Below are positions 34,795 to 46,035 of a stretch of 64,000 nt of DNA, piece by piece. Source of the DNA: Ephemerocybe angulata (lineage: Eukaryota > Basidiomycota > Agaricomycetes > Agaricales > Psathyrellaceae); contig JAACJK010000168.1 of the NCBI GenBank assembly GCA_013368325.1, forward strand, positions 558,001-622,000, read 5' to 3'. Under the pieces are notes generated by a model that ran no database searches, had not been told where the DNA came from, and saw only the letters and a program-made list of their open reading frames with translations. The position numbers and the translations under genes are program-made. The stretch's first letter is position 1. Each line of letters begins with the position of its first letter.

Positions 34795-35209
34795 GATATC
34801 TGACTCGAGACCTCCCATTTCTTTTATGGCTTTGATGAACCTTTCACGGATTCCATGATACGACAGACACTGATGTGGATGCTTTTACGTGCCTAGCTTT
34901 ACTCACGTGTTTGAACTTTGCTTGTTTTAACGATATGGATAGTTCTGTGTAGAACTCCTGGGATATTTTGGACTACGTAGCACCTTTGTTTACGCTCAAT
35001 CTTCTCGTCGAAGCTGCGACCAGTAGTCTCACTGTTATTAGAACATTTATGCCCTCTGAAGCCCGGTCAGTCGTGGGGTCCTGATCAAGCGCCAAATCAG
35101 CCATAAGGCAATATCACAGCAGCTCAGGCGCTTAACACCAAGTAATAAATATATATGCAAAGTAACAATGTAGCGAAAGGATGTCAATGATAACGGTAGG
35201 CAATTATGT
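34795..35209. other. Intergenic 34.8-35.2 kb
   Basis: About 415 bp between convergent genes; 3' ends of both transcripts expected. Nothing else seen. Confidence 0.35.
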
Positions 35210-35967
35210 CTAATTGAGGTCTTCCAGGGCGCTCGGATATTCACGACCGAAATTCTTCGCTGCGACAAATTTCGAGCATAGAATTGGACCCGCCGTCCGA
35301 GGGTTCCCTTCGGAGGACCTTGCATTCTTCGTTCGCTCTCCTGACAAACCCTTTTCTGCCAGTTTGACTACGGAGGGGGTTAGATAAGCCAGATTGCTCA
35401 GCGGGGGAAGGGAGTTTGAAACACTGACCCGAAGACCATCCCAGCGACGTGCTTCAGCACCCTTCGGCCGACCCTCCGCATTCCAGCTCTCATAGCCTGT
35501 CCGTTCCAGACCATCCTGGGATCTCGAGCGTCGAGGTCGTCATTGGCTTCGACGAACTCGCGTGGTCTACGGAACATGTCCCAAACCCCCTTTCCAGCAT
35601 CTATTATACTAATAGTGGGCCGCCATGCAGGTTAGAGAACGATAGCTTGAGACTAGAGTTGAACTTACGAAGCGGCATTATTGGCATGGTTGAGGAATTT
35701 TCCTGCCTGGTGACCAAATTTCTTGAATCGTGCAGTCTTTACCCCAGGCTCACGGCCCTCGAGCTCCATAGAATCCCTAAACCGGATCTCGCGTCCACGT
35801 TGAGACCTGGAATTTCTACTGTGTTTGTGCCCCCCGTGGACGTGAGAGACGACGTGTTTCTGGTCATTGTTGTGCTGGGTGGTAGGCGCATAGAGCAGGA
35901 CAGGGGCCGCAAGAATGGGTGCGATGACCAGGGCGACGACGAGGAAAGGCTTGGAGAAGAAGTGCAT
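35210..35967 (-). CDS. Small secreted protein A (repeated-exon family)
   Basis: Exon 1 (35967-35669) encodes signal peptide MHFFSKPFLVVALVIAPILA and ends in FKKFGHQAGKFLNHANNAAS. Exon 2 (35608-35429) begins SIIDAGKGVWDMFRRPREFV and contains EANDDLDARD. Both match the corresponding exons of the gene at 37231-38408. Introns are phase 2. The last exon is uncertain. The consensus splice (acceptor before 35367) stops at 35241, giving 201 residues. Yet a tail NFGREYPSALEDLN ending at 35210, similar to NVGRGYMSSLEELD of protein B, is in a different frame. Either an alternative acceptor or a frameshift has changed the C-terminus. No known domain; it is a species-group type secreted protein of unknown function. 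Confidence 0.65.
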
Positions 35968-37230
35968 AGTAATGGGATGGGCTTTGGGTTTAGAAGGATG
36001 AAAGTATGGATATATGTATGGTTGAGGTTATGAGGGGTAAAGGTAGGGCGAATGGTATTGCAGAAGCTTTTTGGATCTGTTAAATCGAGAGGTGAGACCA
36101 GCTGAGGATATCAAGTGCCCTAGGGAGCCTTTTTATACCTTTGGACTTTCAAGATCTAGTACATCCAGACATATGCTGTGTGTACACAGTGTGTGAGCAG
36201 CTGATGCCTATCTTTGAGCCACTCGACCGTTGGTATTTAGTTTGTCGTCAATTCACGATGCTATATCTCACCATACTTGGCCAACCCACTCGCCTTATGT
36301 TTCGTAAAAGCCAAGACAATAATAGCTCTATTTCAATACAACTGGCCCTTGTTAAGGATACTTCTAAAGTCACTTGTATCTCTCACAAATACACTACCCC
36401 TAGGCCACTTCACAGCGCTACATTCGAGCAATCGCAGAATGATGATGTCATGATCATCGTTTTAGCGCCCATAGATACCAGAATCAGTGTCAGTCTCATC
36501 TCTCCACCGAGTGTGGGTTTATTATTCTTCATCAATATGTTACCGACTCAGATGGGTGTATCTTCTTAGTTGAGGGCGGATCCGCGATCCCAGGCTACCT
36601 AAGTAGACTTCCCATGCCTGGCCTGCTAAAGTCAGCCGGGCGCTAACCTGATGGGATGGATATCTGTTGAGACGTTGAAGTCGGATTTGGTCTAGGCTTA
36701 GTCTTATTTCCGACTCACGCCACAGGGAACATATCAGACATTTCTGTTCTCTAAGTAGTGAGAAACGCCCACCATGTGTTCGAGATTCCAGTAGGTATGA
36801 GTACTTGGATGTAAACGCCGTAGACTAGTAGTCCACCCATCCACGCCTCTTCGTCGCTGGCGTAGCAAATAATTGTATCTATGTATATTTTGTATATCCT
36901 GTTATTGTTCCTACTCGACTGCCCAGGTACGTGCGGGGTTCTGGTTGGACAGTGCCGTACAAACAGTCGGTTAAGTACATGTCGCAATTCATCACACTTT
37001 GGTTAATTTTGAATGCGCATTCGCTTGGCCAGTATGGCTCCAACGTTGGCCCGATGTCGGAGATAGCGAGACAAAGCTCGGTCAAATTGCCATTCGATAT
37101 TTTCGACTCCTCACTCAGCCAATTGGAATGTAAAAACCATTAATTACGAGTAGCAGGATCCTCTAGTCACTATGTAGTATATGTAGCATCACTATAGGAG
37201 AAGTTCCTGAGAGATCTAAGCTCGACTTGT
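35968..37230. other. Intergenic between secreted-protein genes A and B
   Basis: About 1.26 kb. It contains the promoter of gene A (GTATAAAAAGGCTCC-type TATA on the minus strand near 36125-36140) and the 3' flank of gene B. No coding frame recognised. Confidence 0.45.
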
Positions 37231-38408
37231 CTAATCAAGCTCCTCCAGGGAGCTCATGTATCCACGCCCGACATTCCTTGACATCGAACGGACCCTCCCT
37301 CCACTGACTCCGCCCCTGATAGCCCCCGAATTTCTATGATAGAAGGTTAGCATGCTGGACTCGTCTGTGGTGTCAAAAGGCTAGTACTAACCCGTAGTTT
37401 GGGGACCCACGCCTGCCCGCCCTCCGTCCTCCGCCTCTGCCAGTTTGGGGTGGGATACCGACGCGCCACTCCGGTACTGGCCCTGCATCCGCCCGGACGT
37501 CTAGCGCCTCGTCGAAGATATAGTCTCGAGGCCCGTTCGGGTTTCCAGGCTGTCCGCGAAAAGTAGACCAGAGCTGTTGGGCCGTGTCGACCACCCTTTG
37601 GGTTGGTTATTTAGGATGTGACTGGAGTACTGGACGATTTAAATTTTGGACTTACGAGGCAGCGTTGCTGGCGTGTTCGAGGAACCGGCCGGTTTTGTGC
37701 CCAAAGTTCCGCAGGCGGGAGGGCGCGGGTGCCTTGGGAGGGGCTCGGGGAGGGGCCCGCCTGCCAGGAGAGACCCGCCTGGGAGGGGCCCGTCTGGGTG
37801 CTCTGCCGCCGTGGCGGCGGTTCTGCCGCTTCATGAGCTCTGGGGAGGGTGTGTCCGGCCCCTCTCGAGCGTCTAGTTCGTCATGGGCGTCTATGAATGC
37901 GCGGGGGGCGTTGGGGTTGGCTTGCCCGTTGATTCCGGACCAGACCTGGCTCCCGACGTTGATTATTCTTGTACATGTAAAAGTCATGCGTCGTTAGATT
38001 TCTCTCCATTGAGGGATTATTGGAGGTTTTAACTTACGAGGCGGCGTTGCTGGCGTGCTCGAGGAATTGGCCGGTGGTGTGGCCGAATTTGCGTAGTGAG
38101 GATTGTTGGTTTTGTCTGCGGCGGGGCGAAAGGGTATCCCTGCCCTGAATCCGGGATCCTTTGGGTTGTTTGCCTTGAGCGTTGTGGTGTGCTTGCCATT
38201 CCAAGTCGGTGTCGCGTGCATGAGCGTTGGTATGGGAGTTGGTCTTGGTGCTATGCTTATGCTCCCGAATGGTCGTGTCGCGGCCGTGTGCGTTCTCGCG
38301 GGAGTGTTGAACGTCTTTTCCGGACTTGTGGACGCGGGATACAGGAACTGCAAAGGCAGGAGCGATAGCGAGGGCAGCCACAAGGATGGATTTGGAGTTG
38401 AAGAGCAT
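37231..38408 (-). CDS. Small secreted protein B with duplicated exons
   Basis: Four exons (38408-38038, 37967-37656, 37595-37392, 37333-37231), all introns phase 2, give 329 residues. Exon 1 has signal peptide MLFNSKSILVAALAIAPAFA and a His/basic-rich segment, ending LRKFGHTTGQFLEHASNAAS. Exon 2 starts IINVGSQVWSGINGQANPNA, contains IDAHDELDARE and an Arg/Pro-rich stretch, and ends LRNFGHKTGRFLEHASNAAS. Exon 3 starts VVDTAQQLWSTFRGQPGNPN. So exon ends and exon starts are repeated within the gene. Dibasic sites (MKR, RRR) could be Kex2 targets. Function unknown. A TATA-like CTTATACATTT lies upstream on the minus-strand side near 38565. Confidence 0.75.
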
Positions 38409-39217
38409 GATTGTTGAATGAATATGTGAATGAGTTTGGTGTGGAATGGGAGTGCGATCAACGCTTGCGAATGAGTGAAGTGGTAGAGAAGCTAGAGAAG
38501 TCTGTAGAAGAGAAGAATGGGAAGGTGAGACCAGCTGAGGAACTCTGGAGTGAGGGGTAGTCTACTTATACATTTCGGTCTGTGTGCATCGTATGTCAGA
38601 GGAATCTGAGAGTGGTGATGCATCATAAAGTCGTCAAGGTCGACGCCATCGACGGTGGGCTTGTAGTCGCACATTCATGTCATATCTTTTGACGAGTATT
38701 CCATTGACAGGATACACTTAACTGGATACGTCGATAGCATCGGGGGTCCAAGGTAAATTCTGAATAGCTCAAGCCTAGTATGAGGATATATAAGCTTCCC
38801 TCTCCCCTTCAATATGTGAGTGAGTGATATAAATTGCTTCAGCCAAAATTTCCATGGTTATCAAGGGGACTGCGAGCTCACTGATCAACGCAACTGACTG
38901 ATGATCTTAGCGCCCACTCAGACGCCGGTCGCTGATGGATGGCCCCGTGCGTGCGATAATCAAAGGTTTGTTTGTTTCTTCATCGCAGAATCGGTGTTTA
39001 ACACCACCGAGTGGCGTATTCGTAGTTGTCGGAGTGCTGTGGAGTGTGCTGCTCTGATCCAGACTTTTTCTCTTGAGTGGGTAAATTTGATTGTCCACAT
39101 GAGAACGAAAACAGCAAGCAGATATATCATAGAAAACATCAAGATGTACGGCAAAAAAATAGATCCCAAGAAAAATCAACCCAAATCGAGCACCAATCCT
39201 AAATCCCATTCCAAATC
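38409..39217. other. Intergenic, secreted gene B promoter and Rtt107-like 3' flank
   Basis: About 810 bp. No convincing coding frame; overlapping short frames on both strands around 38900-39200 look random. Confidence 0.35.
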
Positions 39218-42200
39218 CTACTCCTCCACCGGCGGCAACGCATACTTCTCCAAATCGAACTCCTGGTGCAGCGTCCCCGCAATAATAAGCTCAACGCTAT
39301 ACACCGGCGTCCCGCCCTCCGACAGCTGGCGCCACACACTGACATCGTCCGCGGACGAGACAGCATAGCGCTCCGGCCCACCCCCGATGATGCGTTGCGT
39401 CAGCTTCTGCACCTGGTTCAGCTACAAGGAAAACGCGTCAGTCATACGATACACACACAAAGAGGGAGGGAAATGTAGAACGTGGAATGATAGGTATGCG
39501 GATGCAGATGCGAAACGGATGGGACGAAGAGGGAGGGGAGGCGAAGAATTCAAAGGGGGAAAAAGAAAGCGAAACGCACCTGCCCACCAGCCACCCCAAC
39601 GACATTCCTCAAAAGCGGTATACTCGCCGCCACGCTCTTCCCAGACACATAAAACGTCTTGCCGCTAAAGAGCCTCCCCGCACGCGCGCGCTCCAAGCTC
39701 GCCTGCAAGTCCACCCCGTGCTTGTTCCCCGGATCTTTCAGCGCGTACTTCGCTTCCGCTGTCAGTCAGTCGTAAAATAGATACAAGATCGCGTCATGGA
39801 TAAAAAATGGGGTGTGAGTTAGCATGAATGAAGAGTGAGAGATGTGGATGAAAGGGAGACGCACGTAGAAGTTTCCCAGCCTTAGCACTATCAATCGCCC
39901 ACTCCTTCTTCAGAATAAACCCGCCGGCCGCCACAGCGCACAAGAACTTCTCCGTCCTTACCACCCCCGCAGCGAGGAGGTGCGTGCAGTCCCCGGGCTT
40001 GTTCGTAATCGTAACACCGAGCTTTCCAAGAGCCTGAGTATCACCGACCACCAGCAACCGTCAGTCAGCCAACTCAACTCAAGAGAGAGAAAGAGAAACG
40101 CACCTTGACAACATCATCGGGCAAAACGACCTGCGTCGTCGCAAGCCTCACAGGCTCCCTCCTCTCCACCTCTCCCCCCTCCTTCCCACCCAAAACCTTC
40201 CTCCTCTTCTTCACCTCCTCCTCCTCCCCATCCCCATCCTCCTCACCCACCTCCACCCCAACCCCACTCTCTCTCTTCCGCCTCCTCCCCGCCGCCGCAC
40301 TCGTCGAACCCCCTCCCCCACTCCCACTAGGCCCACTAACACTCGGAACGCTGGGCGCCGGCGTGTCCCCCTCAACAACGAACCCCGCCACGCCGCCCCC
40401 GCTCTTGCGGCTCCGCCGCATCTGGCTCTCGAAGCTCATCACGTCGGGCATGATCACGTCGTGCAGCGCGGCCAGCGCCTTTGCGGCGGCGGCGCGGCCG
40501 GGGCGGGCGCCTGCGTGTGCTGCTGGCGCTGTTCCTGCTGCAACTGGGGCGACATTGGCGGGTGCGGGTGCGGGTGCGGGTGCGGCTGGAGGAGGGGGAG
40601 GTGTGTCTTGGTGGACGTTGGACCGGCGACGGGGGGCGGGAGGACCTTTCTTCTCCTTCTCTTTTTCCTTTTCTTTGCCCTTCTTCGTCGGTGCAGGCGG
40701 CTCGTCCTCGTCCATCGCGTCTTCATCTTCCACCTCCATCGCCTCATCCTCATTTTCATCCTCGGACTCGGCAACAGGCTTCTTCCCACTGCCCTTGCCC
40801 TTCGCCTTCGCCTTCACACCCAACTCGAACCCAGGCTTAAGCACAGCCGCAGCGGGTTTCTTCCCTTTGCCCTTCACTTTTTCCGACTTCTCCCTCTGAG
40901 ACCGCTCGTTCTCCAGCATCTCCATCTCTCGCTCGTTCGCTTTTGCTTCTTCCAGTTTCTCTTTCTCCTTCTCGAGTCTCGCCCTCTCTTTCTCTTTCTC
41001 GAGTTTCGACTTGTCTTTCGCCTTCGCGCCCGCGCCCACAGCTGAAGTAGAGGCTTTACCCGCCGCCGAGGAGGAAGCCGCCCCCGCCCGAGCCTGCGTC
41101 GCGTACACGCTGATCCCGGAAGGAATGTCCATGTCGTCGTCGCTCTCGAGCGACTCGTACACCGGTGCCTTCTTCTTCTTCTCTTTCTCAACCTCCTTCG
41201 CCTTCGTGTTCTTAGTCTTAGAAACCACGATTTCATCCTCCTCGTCCTCATCCTCGTCCTCGTCCTCTTCCTCGCTCGCACTCTGCACCCTCCTCCCCTT
41301 ACCCTTCCCCTTCGCATCGACCTCTTTCACTTTGGCCCGCGGAGGACCCTTCTTCACCACAATCTCCTCCCCCTCCGACGACTCGTCGGAAGATGAAACC
41401 CGCTTCGCAAACGACCCCCTGCGCACCCTCGTCGTCGCATCCCCCCTCTTCTCCTTCTTCTCGAATATGCTACTCTTCCGCCCTTCCTCCCCTTCCTCCC
41501 CTTCCTTCCCTGTCTTATCTTTCTTCGTCTTCTTCGTCGTCGGTTTCTGAGGTTGGACGTCCTCGACGTCACTCTCGCTGCCGGAGCTCTGATCGGCCCT
41601 CGCACGAGACCTCGACTTTGACTTCGTTTGTGCGGTCTTGGACTTGGTAGACTTTGTGAACTTTGTACTGCCCTTCCGCGGTTGCAGGTCGAGTACGACC
41701 TCGTCCTCTTCGTCCTCGTCGCTGGAACGTAAGGCTCGCTCGCTCCGCGCGCGCGACTGACTCCGCGTGCGCATACCCGACGCCGATCTCGCGCGTTGGG
41801 CTCTTGAATCGCTTCTGCCTCTCCCTCTCCCTCTTCCCCTCCCACTCTCCTTCTCCAAGGTCTTCTTGGTTTTGTCCTTCCCGCTCTTCGCCGTCTTCTC
41901 GTTCTTCTTAGCATGTTTGGATTTCGATGTAGACCCCCGTCCACGTCCACGCCCACGCTCCCTCTCCCCATCTTCCTCAGAACTCGAAGACGAGGAGGAG
42001 GAGGACGAAGAAGAGGAGCGTGACCGCCCGCGCTCGGAGCGAGCGCATGACTGACTCCTCGTCCGCATACCCGACGCACTCCTCCCCCTCCTTCCTTTCT
42101 CTTCTTTCCTTCCTCTCCCTCTCTCGTCCTTCGCCTTATCATCCTTCTTCGTCCCTTTTCCGTCCTTCCCCTTCCTCCCCTTATTGGCGTGTACATCGTC

Positions 42201-44980
42201 TTCATCTTCGTCTTCAGAGGAGCCCGACCGCACCCCCCGCTCGCTCCGCGCCCTCGACTGGCTCCGCGTCCTCATCCGCCCCTCCTCGTCCCTCCCCGTC
42301 CTCTCTCTCCCCGTCTTCTCCCCGCGGCTCTCTTTCCTTCCACTCTCTTCCCTTCCACGGCTCTCGGCGCGCCCACGGCTCGCATCGCGTATCCCGGGCG
42401 GCCTCCCGCGTTTCTTCGGCGTAACGACAACAATATCATCCTCGCTTTCGTCCTCCGTCACAGAATCTTCGTCGTCTTGCTTGTTCTTCACTGGCGACTT
42501 GGTCTTCTTCACCGGAGACTTCTTCGCATCCTTCTTCACCGGCGACGACCTACTCTTCACCTGAGACGACTTCGCCGGCGTCTTCACAGGCGACGCCCCA
42601 CCCTTCTTCGCAGGCGACCCCCTCGGCGGCGGCAACGGCGGCTCCTCATCGTCCTCATCCTCGTCTTCCGTGTCGCTATGGCGCATAAGCGCGTCCCCGT
42701 CCCCGTCCACGAGCTGCTCGACCTCGCGCATGCTCCCCGCCGTGCCCATCAGCTCGCCCACTTCTTGCTCTTCGTTTTCGTCGACCTGCATCGGGCCTTC
42801 CTCCCTATCGTCATGTTCGAGTTCGTGCTCGCCTCCGTGCTCGAGACCAGCGTCGAGTTGGAGTTGGAGCTCACTCCGCTCGCCTTCGCCTTCGAGCTCG
42901 AGTTCGGCCTCGCTCCGCTCGGCCTCGCTCCGCTCCCCCTCCTCCCACTCCCCCTCCAACTCCTCCACCTCCCCCTCCACCATCCCCACATCAACGCCCA
43001 CCCCCCTCTCCCCCAGCACCCCCCCAAAGTCCACGCCCTCCGGGAAGGTCACGTATCTTGGCTTTGCGAGTGTTAGCCAGCGCCATTGGACGAAGCAGTC
43101 TTCGAGCCAGAGGTGGTTTACTACGGGGATGCTCCAGGACAGCGCTTTTTGGGCTTTGATGGAGTTGGTGGAAGAAGAAGAGGAGGGGAGGGAGGCGGCG
43201 ATGAGGGCGGTGTTGCGGGAGGACATGGAGGGGGTGAATGTGGCGCCGAGGGAGAGGATTAGTTTTTTGAGGTATTCGCGGGCGGGGCCTGTGTAGTTTG
43301 TTAGGGTTATTTCCTGTATGGATCGTTAGTAAATGCGTTAGGAGAGATCGAAAGAACCAAATATCGAGAGAACGAAGGCACGAAAGCACGAATGAACGAT
43401 GGAACGATGGAACGAATGAAGGATAGAACGATGGAACGAAAGAGAAAGAAGGAAGAACGATAGAACGAAAGAATGAAAGAAAGAAAGAAAACACTTACAT
43501 GCCCCCCAAACCCCTCCACCCTCCTCTCGGGCACCGGATAATGCAACAACTGGTCCATCGGCCTACTAACGACCCCCGTCGCCTGCACATGATACAACCA
43601 CGCCAACGTCCCAATCGTCTTGCCCGCGCGGAAGGCGGTAGTGTAGGCGGGGCCCGAGCGGTAGCGCGTGATGTAGATGTCGCAGGAGGGGATGGCGGCG
43701 GCTTCGAGGCGCTGGCGCGTGCGGAGGAGCGCGCGGGAGCGTTTGCGGGCGGTGCTTGTCGTCGTCGCGTTGGCGCCGTTGGTTGAACTAGTGGTATTGG
43801 CAGCAGCGTTGGTTGTGGAGGCATCGGCGTTGGTGGTATTGGGGTTAGTGGTGGAGGTGGCATTGGGGGTAGTGGTGCTGGCCAGAAGGGAGTCCTCGTC
43901 CTCCTCGTCATCCCCCTCCCAGCGCACGACGACCCCGCCCGCGCGCTGGATCCCCACAGCGACCGCGTCGCGCCGCCCCCCGAAGAGCATCAGGTTCCGC
44001 GCGAGCAGGATCCGTCTCCCGCCCCAGACTTCGCGCGCGCCCGGCGCGGGGGCGACTTGGAGGTCGCTGCTTGGGGGGCCTTTCACCGGGGAGCTCCCAC
44101 TTGCACCTGCCCCTCCTCTTGCGGGTGTGGTGCCCGGCACCATGTTGGAGGAGGAAGAGGGGTGGGCGGAGGGGGATAGGTAGGAGTACCGCACGGCAGT
44201 CTCGTACACACTCCTCTTCACCTCGTCCGTCTCTCCAATCGCCTTCTTCTCCTTCTCCGCCTTCGCCGTGCCCGGAGACGCCGGCTTCTCCAGCGCTGGA
44301 TTCTTCAAAAGGGGGGGATCGGGGAACTCGTACGGCTTTGTGGGGAGCGAGCCGAGCCCGAGGCGCACGGCGTCGTCGAACCAGTGTGGGAGGACGATGG
44401 CGATGTTTGTGGAGGGTTGGTGGTGCAGGGCGGTGGTGTATTTTGGGCCCGTGGGGGAGAGGGTGAAGAGGTGCGTTATTTCGCGCGTGAGGCCGGTGCG
44501 CCATTGCCCGCCCAGCGCGAGGATGCCGGCGGAGAGGACTTCGAGGTCTTGTGCGGGGAGCTGGGGTGTGTTAGTTAGTTTATGTGTGTGCGGGGAGGGG
44601 GGGAGAGAGTGTACGTCGGTTGCTGTGGCCATGACGCCTGAGAAGATCATGTCGGGGTCTGCGCTGTAGAACGACGGTCTGCGCGCCCAGTTAGTGTTAG
44701 TACGCGAATGGAAGTAGGGAGGAAGGGAGGGGGGCACGTACGGCTGGAGTTTGCCTAGAAGGAGGCTGCGCTCGACCCATTTCTCAGTTACGACCGCGAC
44801 GTCCGGTCCAACGCCCTCCCACCCCTCAAACCGGTTCGAGTTCGTGATTACGTGCGTTGCGTCCCCCAGCGTCGCCGCTGCTGTCGCGCCGTTCGCCTGC
44901 AGCACGTGTTGCAGGAGGGCGCGCGTTTCGTGCCGGAGCGAAGGCGAGAGGTGGAACGTTATGGAGTCGAAGAGTTTCAT
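39218..44980 (-). CDS. Six-BRCT DNA-damage scaffold, Rtt107/Brc1-like
   Basis: Seven exons (44980-44742, 44678-44615, 44560-43499, 43313-40104, 40033-39865, 39758-39580, 39421-39218) join in frame to about 1,708 residues. Four BRCT domains lie in the first about 550 residues: around DATHVITNSNRFEGWEGVGP; WRTGLTREITHLFTLSPTGP; CDIYITRYRSGPAYTTAFRA; and LSWSIPVVNHLWLEDCFVQW. A long charged, repetitive, probably disordered region follows. Two tandem BRCTs close the protein (GDCTHLLAAGVVRTEKFLCA, and SGKTFYVSGKSVAASIPLLR). The 4+2 arrangement is that of yeast Rtt107/Esc4 and S. pombe Brc1, where the last pair binds phosphorylated H2A at damaged replication forks. The linker has SPVKK-type motifs and three copies of RTRSQSxARSER. 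Intron 3 is unusually long and low-complexity (43314-43498). Confidence 0.88.
43314..43498 (-). repeat. Low-complexity GAAC/GAAA-rich intron
   Basis: The 185 bp third intron of the BRCT gene is made largely of degenerate 4-8 bp repeats reading GAACGAAAGAAAG or GATGGAACGA on the plus strand. Splice ends are normal (GTAAGT and ATACAG on minus). It is about three times longer than most introns here, probably by microsatellite expansion. Confidence 0.7.
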
Positions 44981-45630
44981 GGGTGAGGGTGGGGGACGGA
45001 CGCGGGGCGCGTCGAGGGAGAGAGAGAGGAGTCAGCGTGACGTGACGGACGCGTGACGGGTTTGCTCGTGATGTCGGCACGGGTCCGAGGTGTCACGCCC
45101 GCATCTGGCACTCGCATTGGAGAGCTTTCCTCAGGAAAGCTCTCCAGTAAATTCCTCAATACCCACACAGCGCGTCGTAGCGCTGGAGGAGGAGGAGCCT
45201 GGAAAAAATGGACGTCTCCCACTCTTCGGGCGACATACTCTATGATATATCGCCCTCAGGCCCCAGTTGGGCCCCAGCCCAAGAACCCCGGGTTAGCTGA
45301 ATGAAGTTGTTCAATATGGTTGGAGACAGTACCATACAAAAGTAATATTCGGTCATGGCGCTCACAGTCTCAGAATCCACGGGTCGGCAATACTAGTAGT
45401 ATTTTGAATGTTGTTCAATATGGCCGGCAGGCTCGCAGTTGGCTCGATATCAGTGATACGAGTAAAGAGACAAAGATCGTTCAGACTGTTCGATTTCTCC
45501 AACCTCACTAGCCCAGGACGAAAGATACAAACCATAAATTATGAGTGGTGCGGGAGCCTAGTCCCTAGTAGCATATATACAAAACAATGCCAGGAAGAGT
45601 TCCTCCTGAATAAAAACTGCTCTTGTCTAA
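44981..45630. other. Intergenic 45.0-45.6 kb
   Basis: About 650 bp with the promoter of the BRCT gene and a near-perfect hairpin at about 45119-45146 (AGAGCTTTCCTCAGGAAAGCTCT). No coding frame. Confidence 0.45.
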
Positions 45631-46035
45631 TTAAGCTCCACGCCCAACATTCCCTGACACCGAACGCGCCCTTCCTCCACTGACTCCGCCCCTGACATCC
45701 CCCAAAGCTCTATATTAGAAGGTCAGCATACCGGAGTCGGTAGCGTCAAAAGGAAGTTACTAACCCATATTTTCGGGACCCCCGCCTACCCGCCCCCCGT
45801 CCTCCTCTGCCATCGGTCAGAGGTCCAACCCCGCGCCACAGTCGCACCGGCCCAGCATCCGCCCTCCCATCCACCGCTCTGTCAAAGACATACTCTCTCG
45901 GCCCATTCGGCTGTCCACGCAGTCCAGCCCAGAGCTGTTGGGCCGTGTCAACCACCCTTTGGGAGTTGGTTAAGTATTTAGGATATGACCACCATACTGG
46001 GTGATTTAAATTTTGGACTTACGAGGCGGCATTGC
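45631..46035 (-). pseudogene. Truncated copy of secreted protein B (exons 3-4)
   Basis: Minus-strand exons 45956-45765 (VVDTAQQLWAGLRGQPNGPR...RADAGP) and 45709-45631 (RGGVSGGRARSVSGNVGRGA then stop) match exons 3 and 4 of gene B at 37231-38408, including the intron phases and flanking splice signals. Upstream, only the last about 15 bases of exon 2 (NAAS and its GTAAGT donor) remain before homology stops near 46035. There is no start codon or signal peptide, so this is a 5'-truncated duplicate on the far side of the BRCT gene. Confidence 0.75.

Noticed and set aside
40105..43296. Several long plus-strand frames (up to 295 codons) opposite the BRCT gene
   Set aside because: They are antisense shadows of the GC-rich, repetitive exon. 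They consist of Ser/Arg/Leu low complexity with no domain, while the minus strand has clear BRCT folds and correct splice sites.
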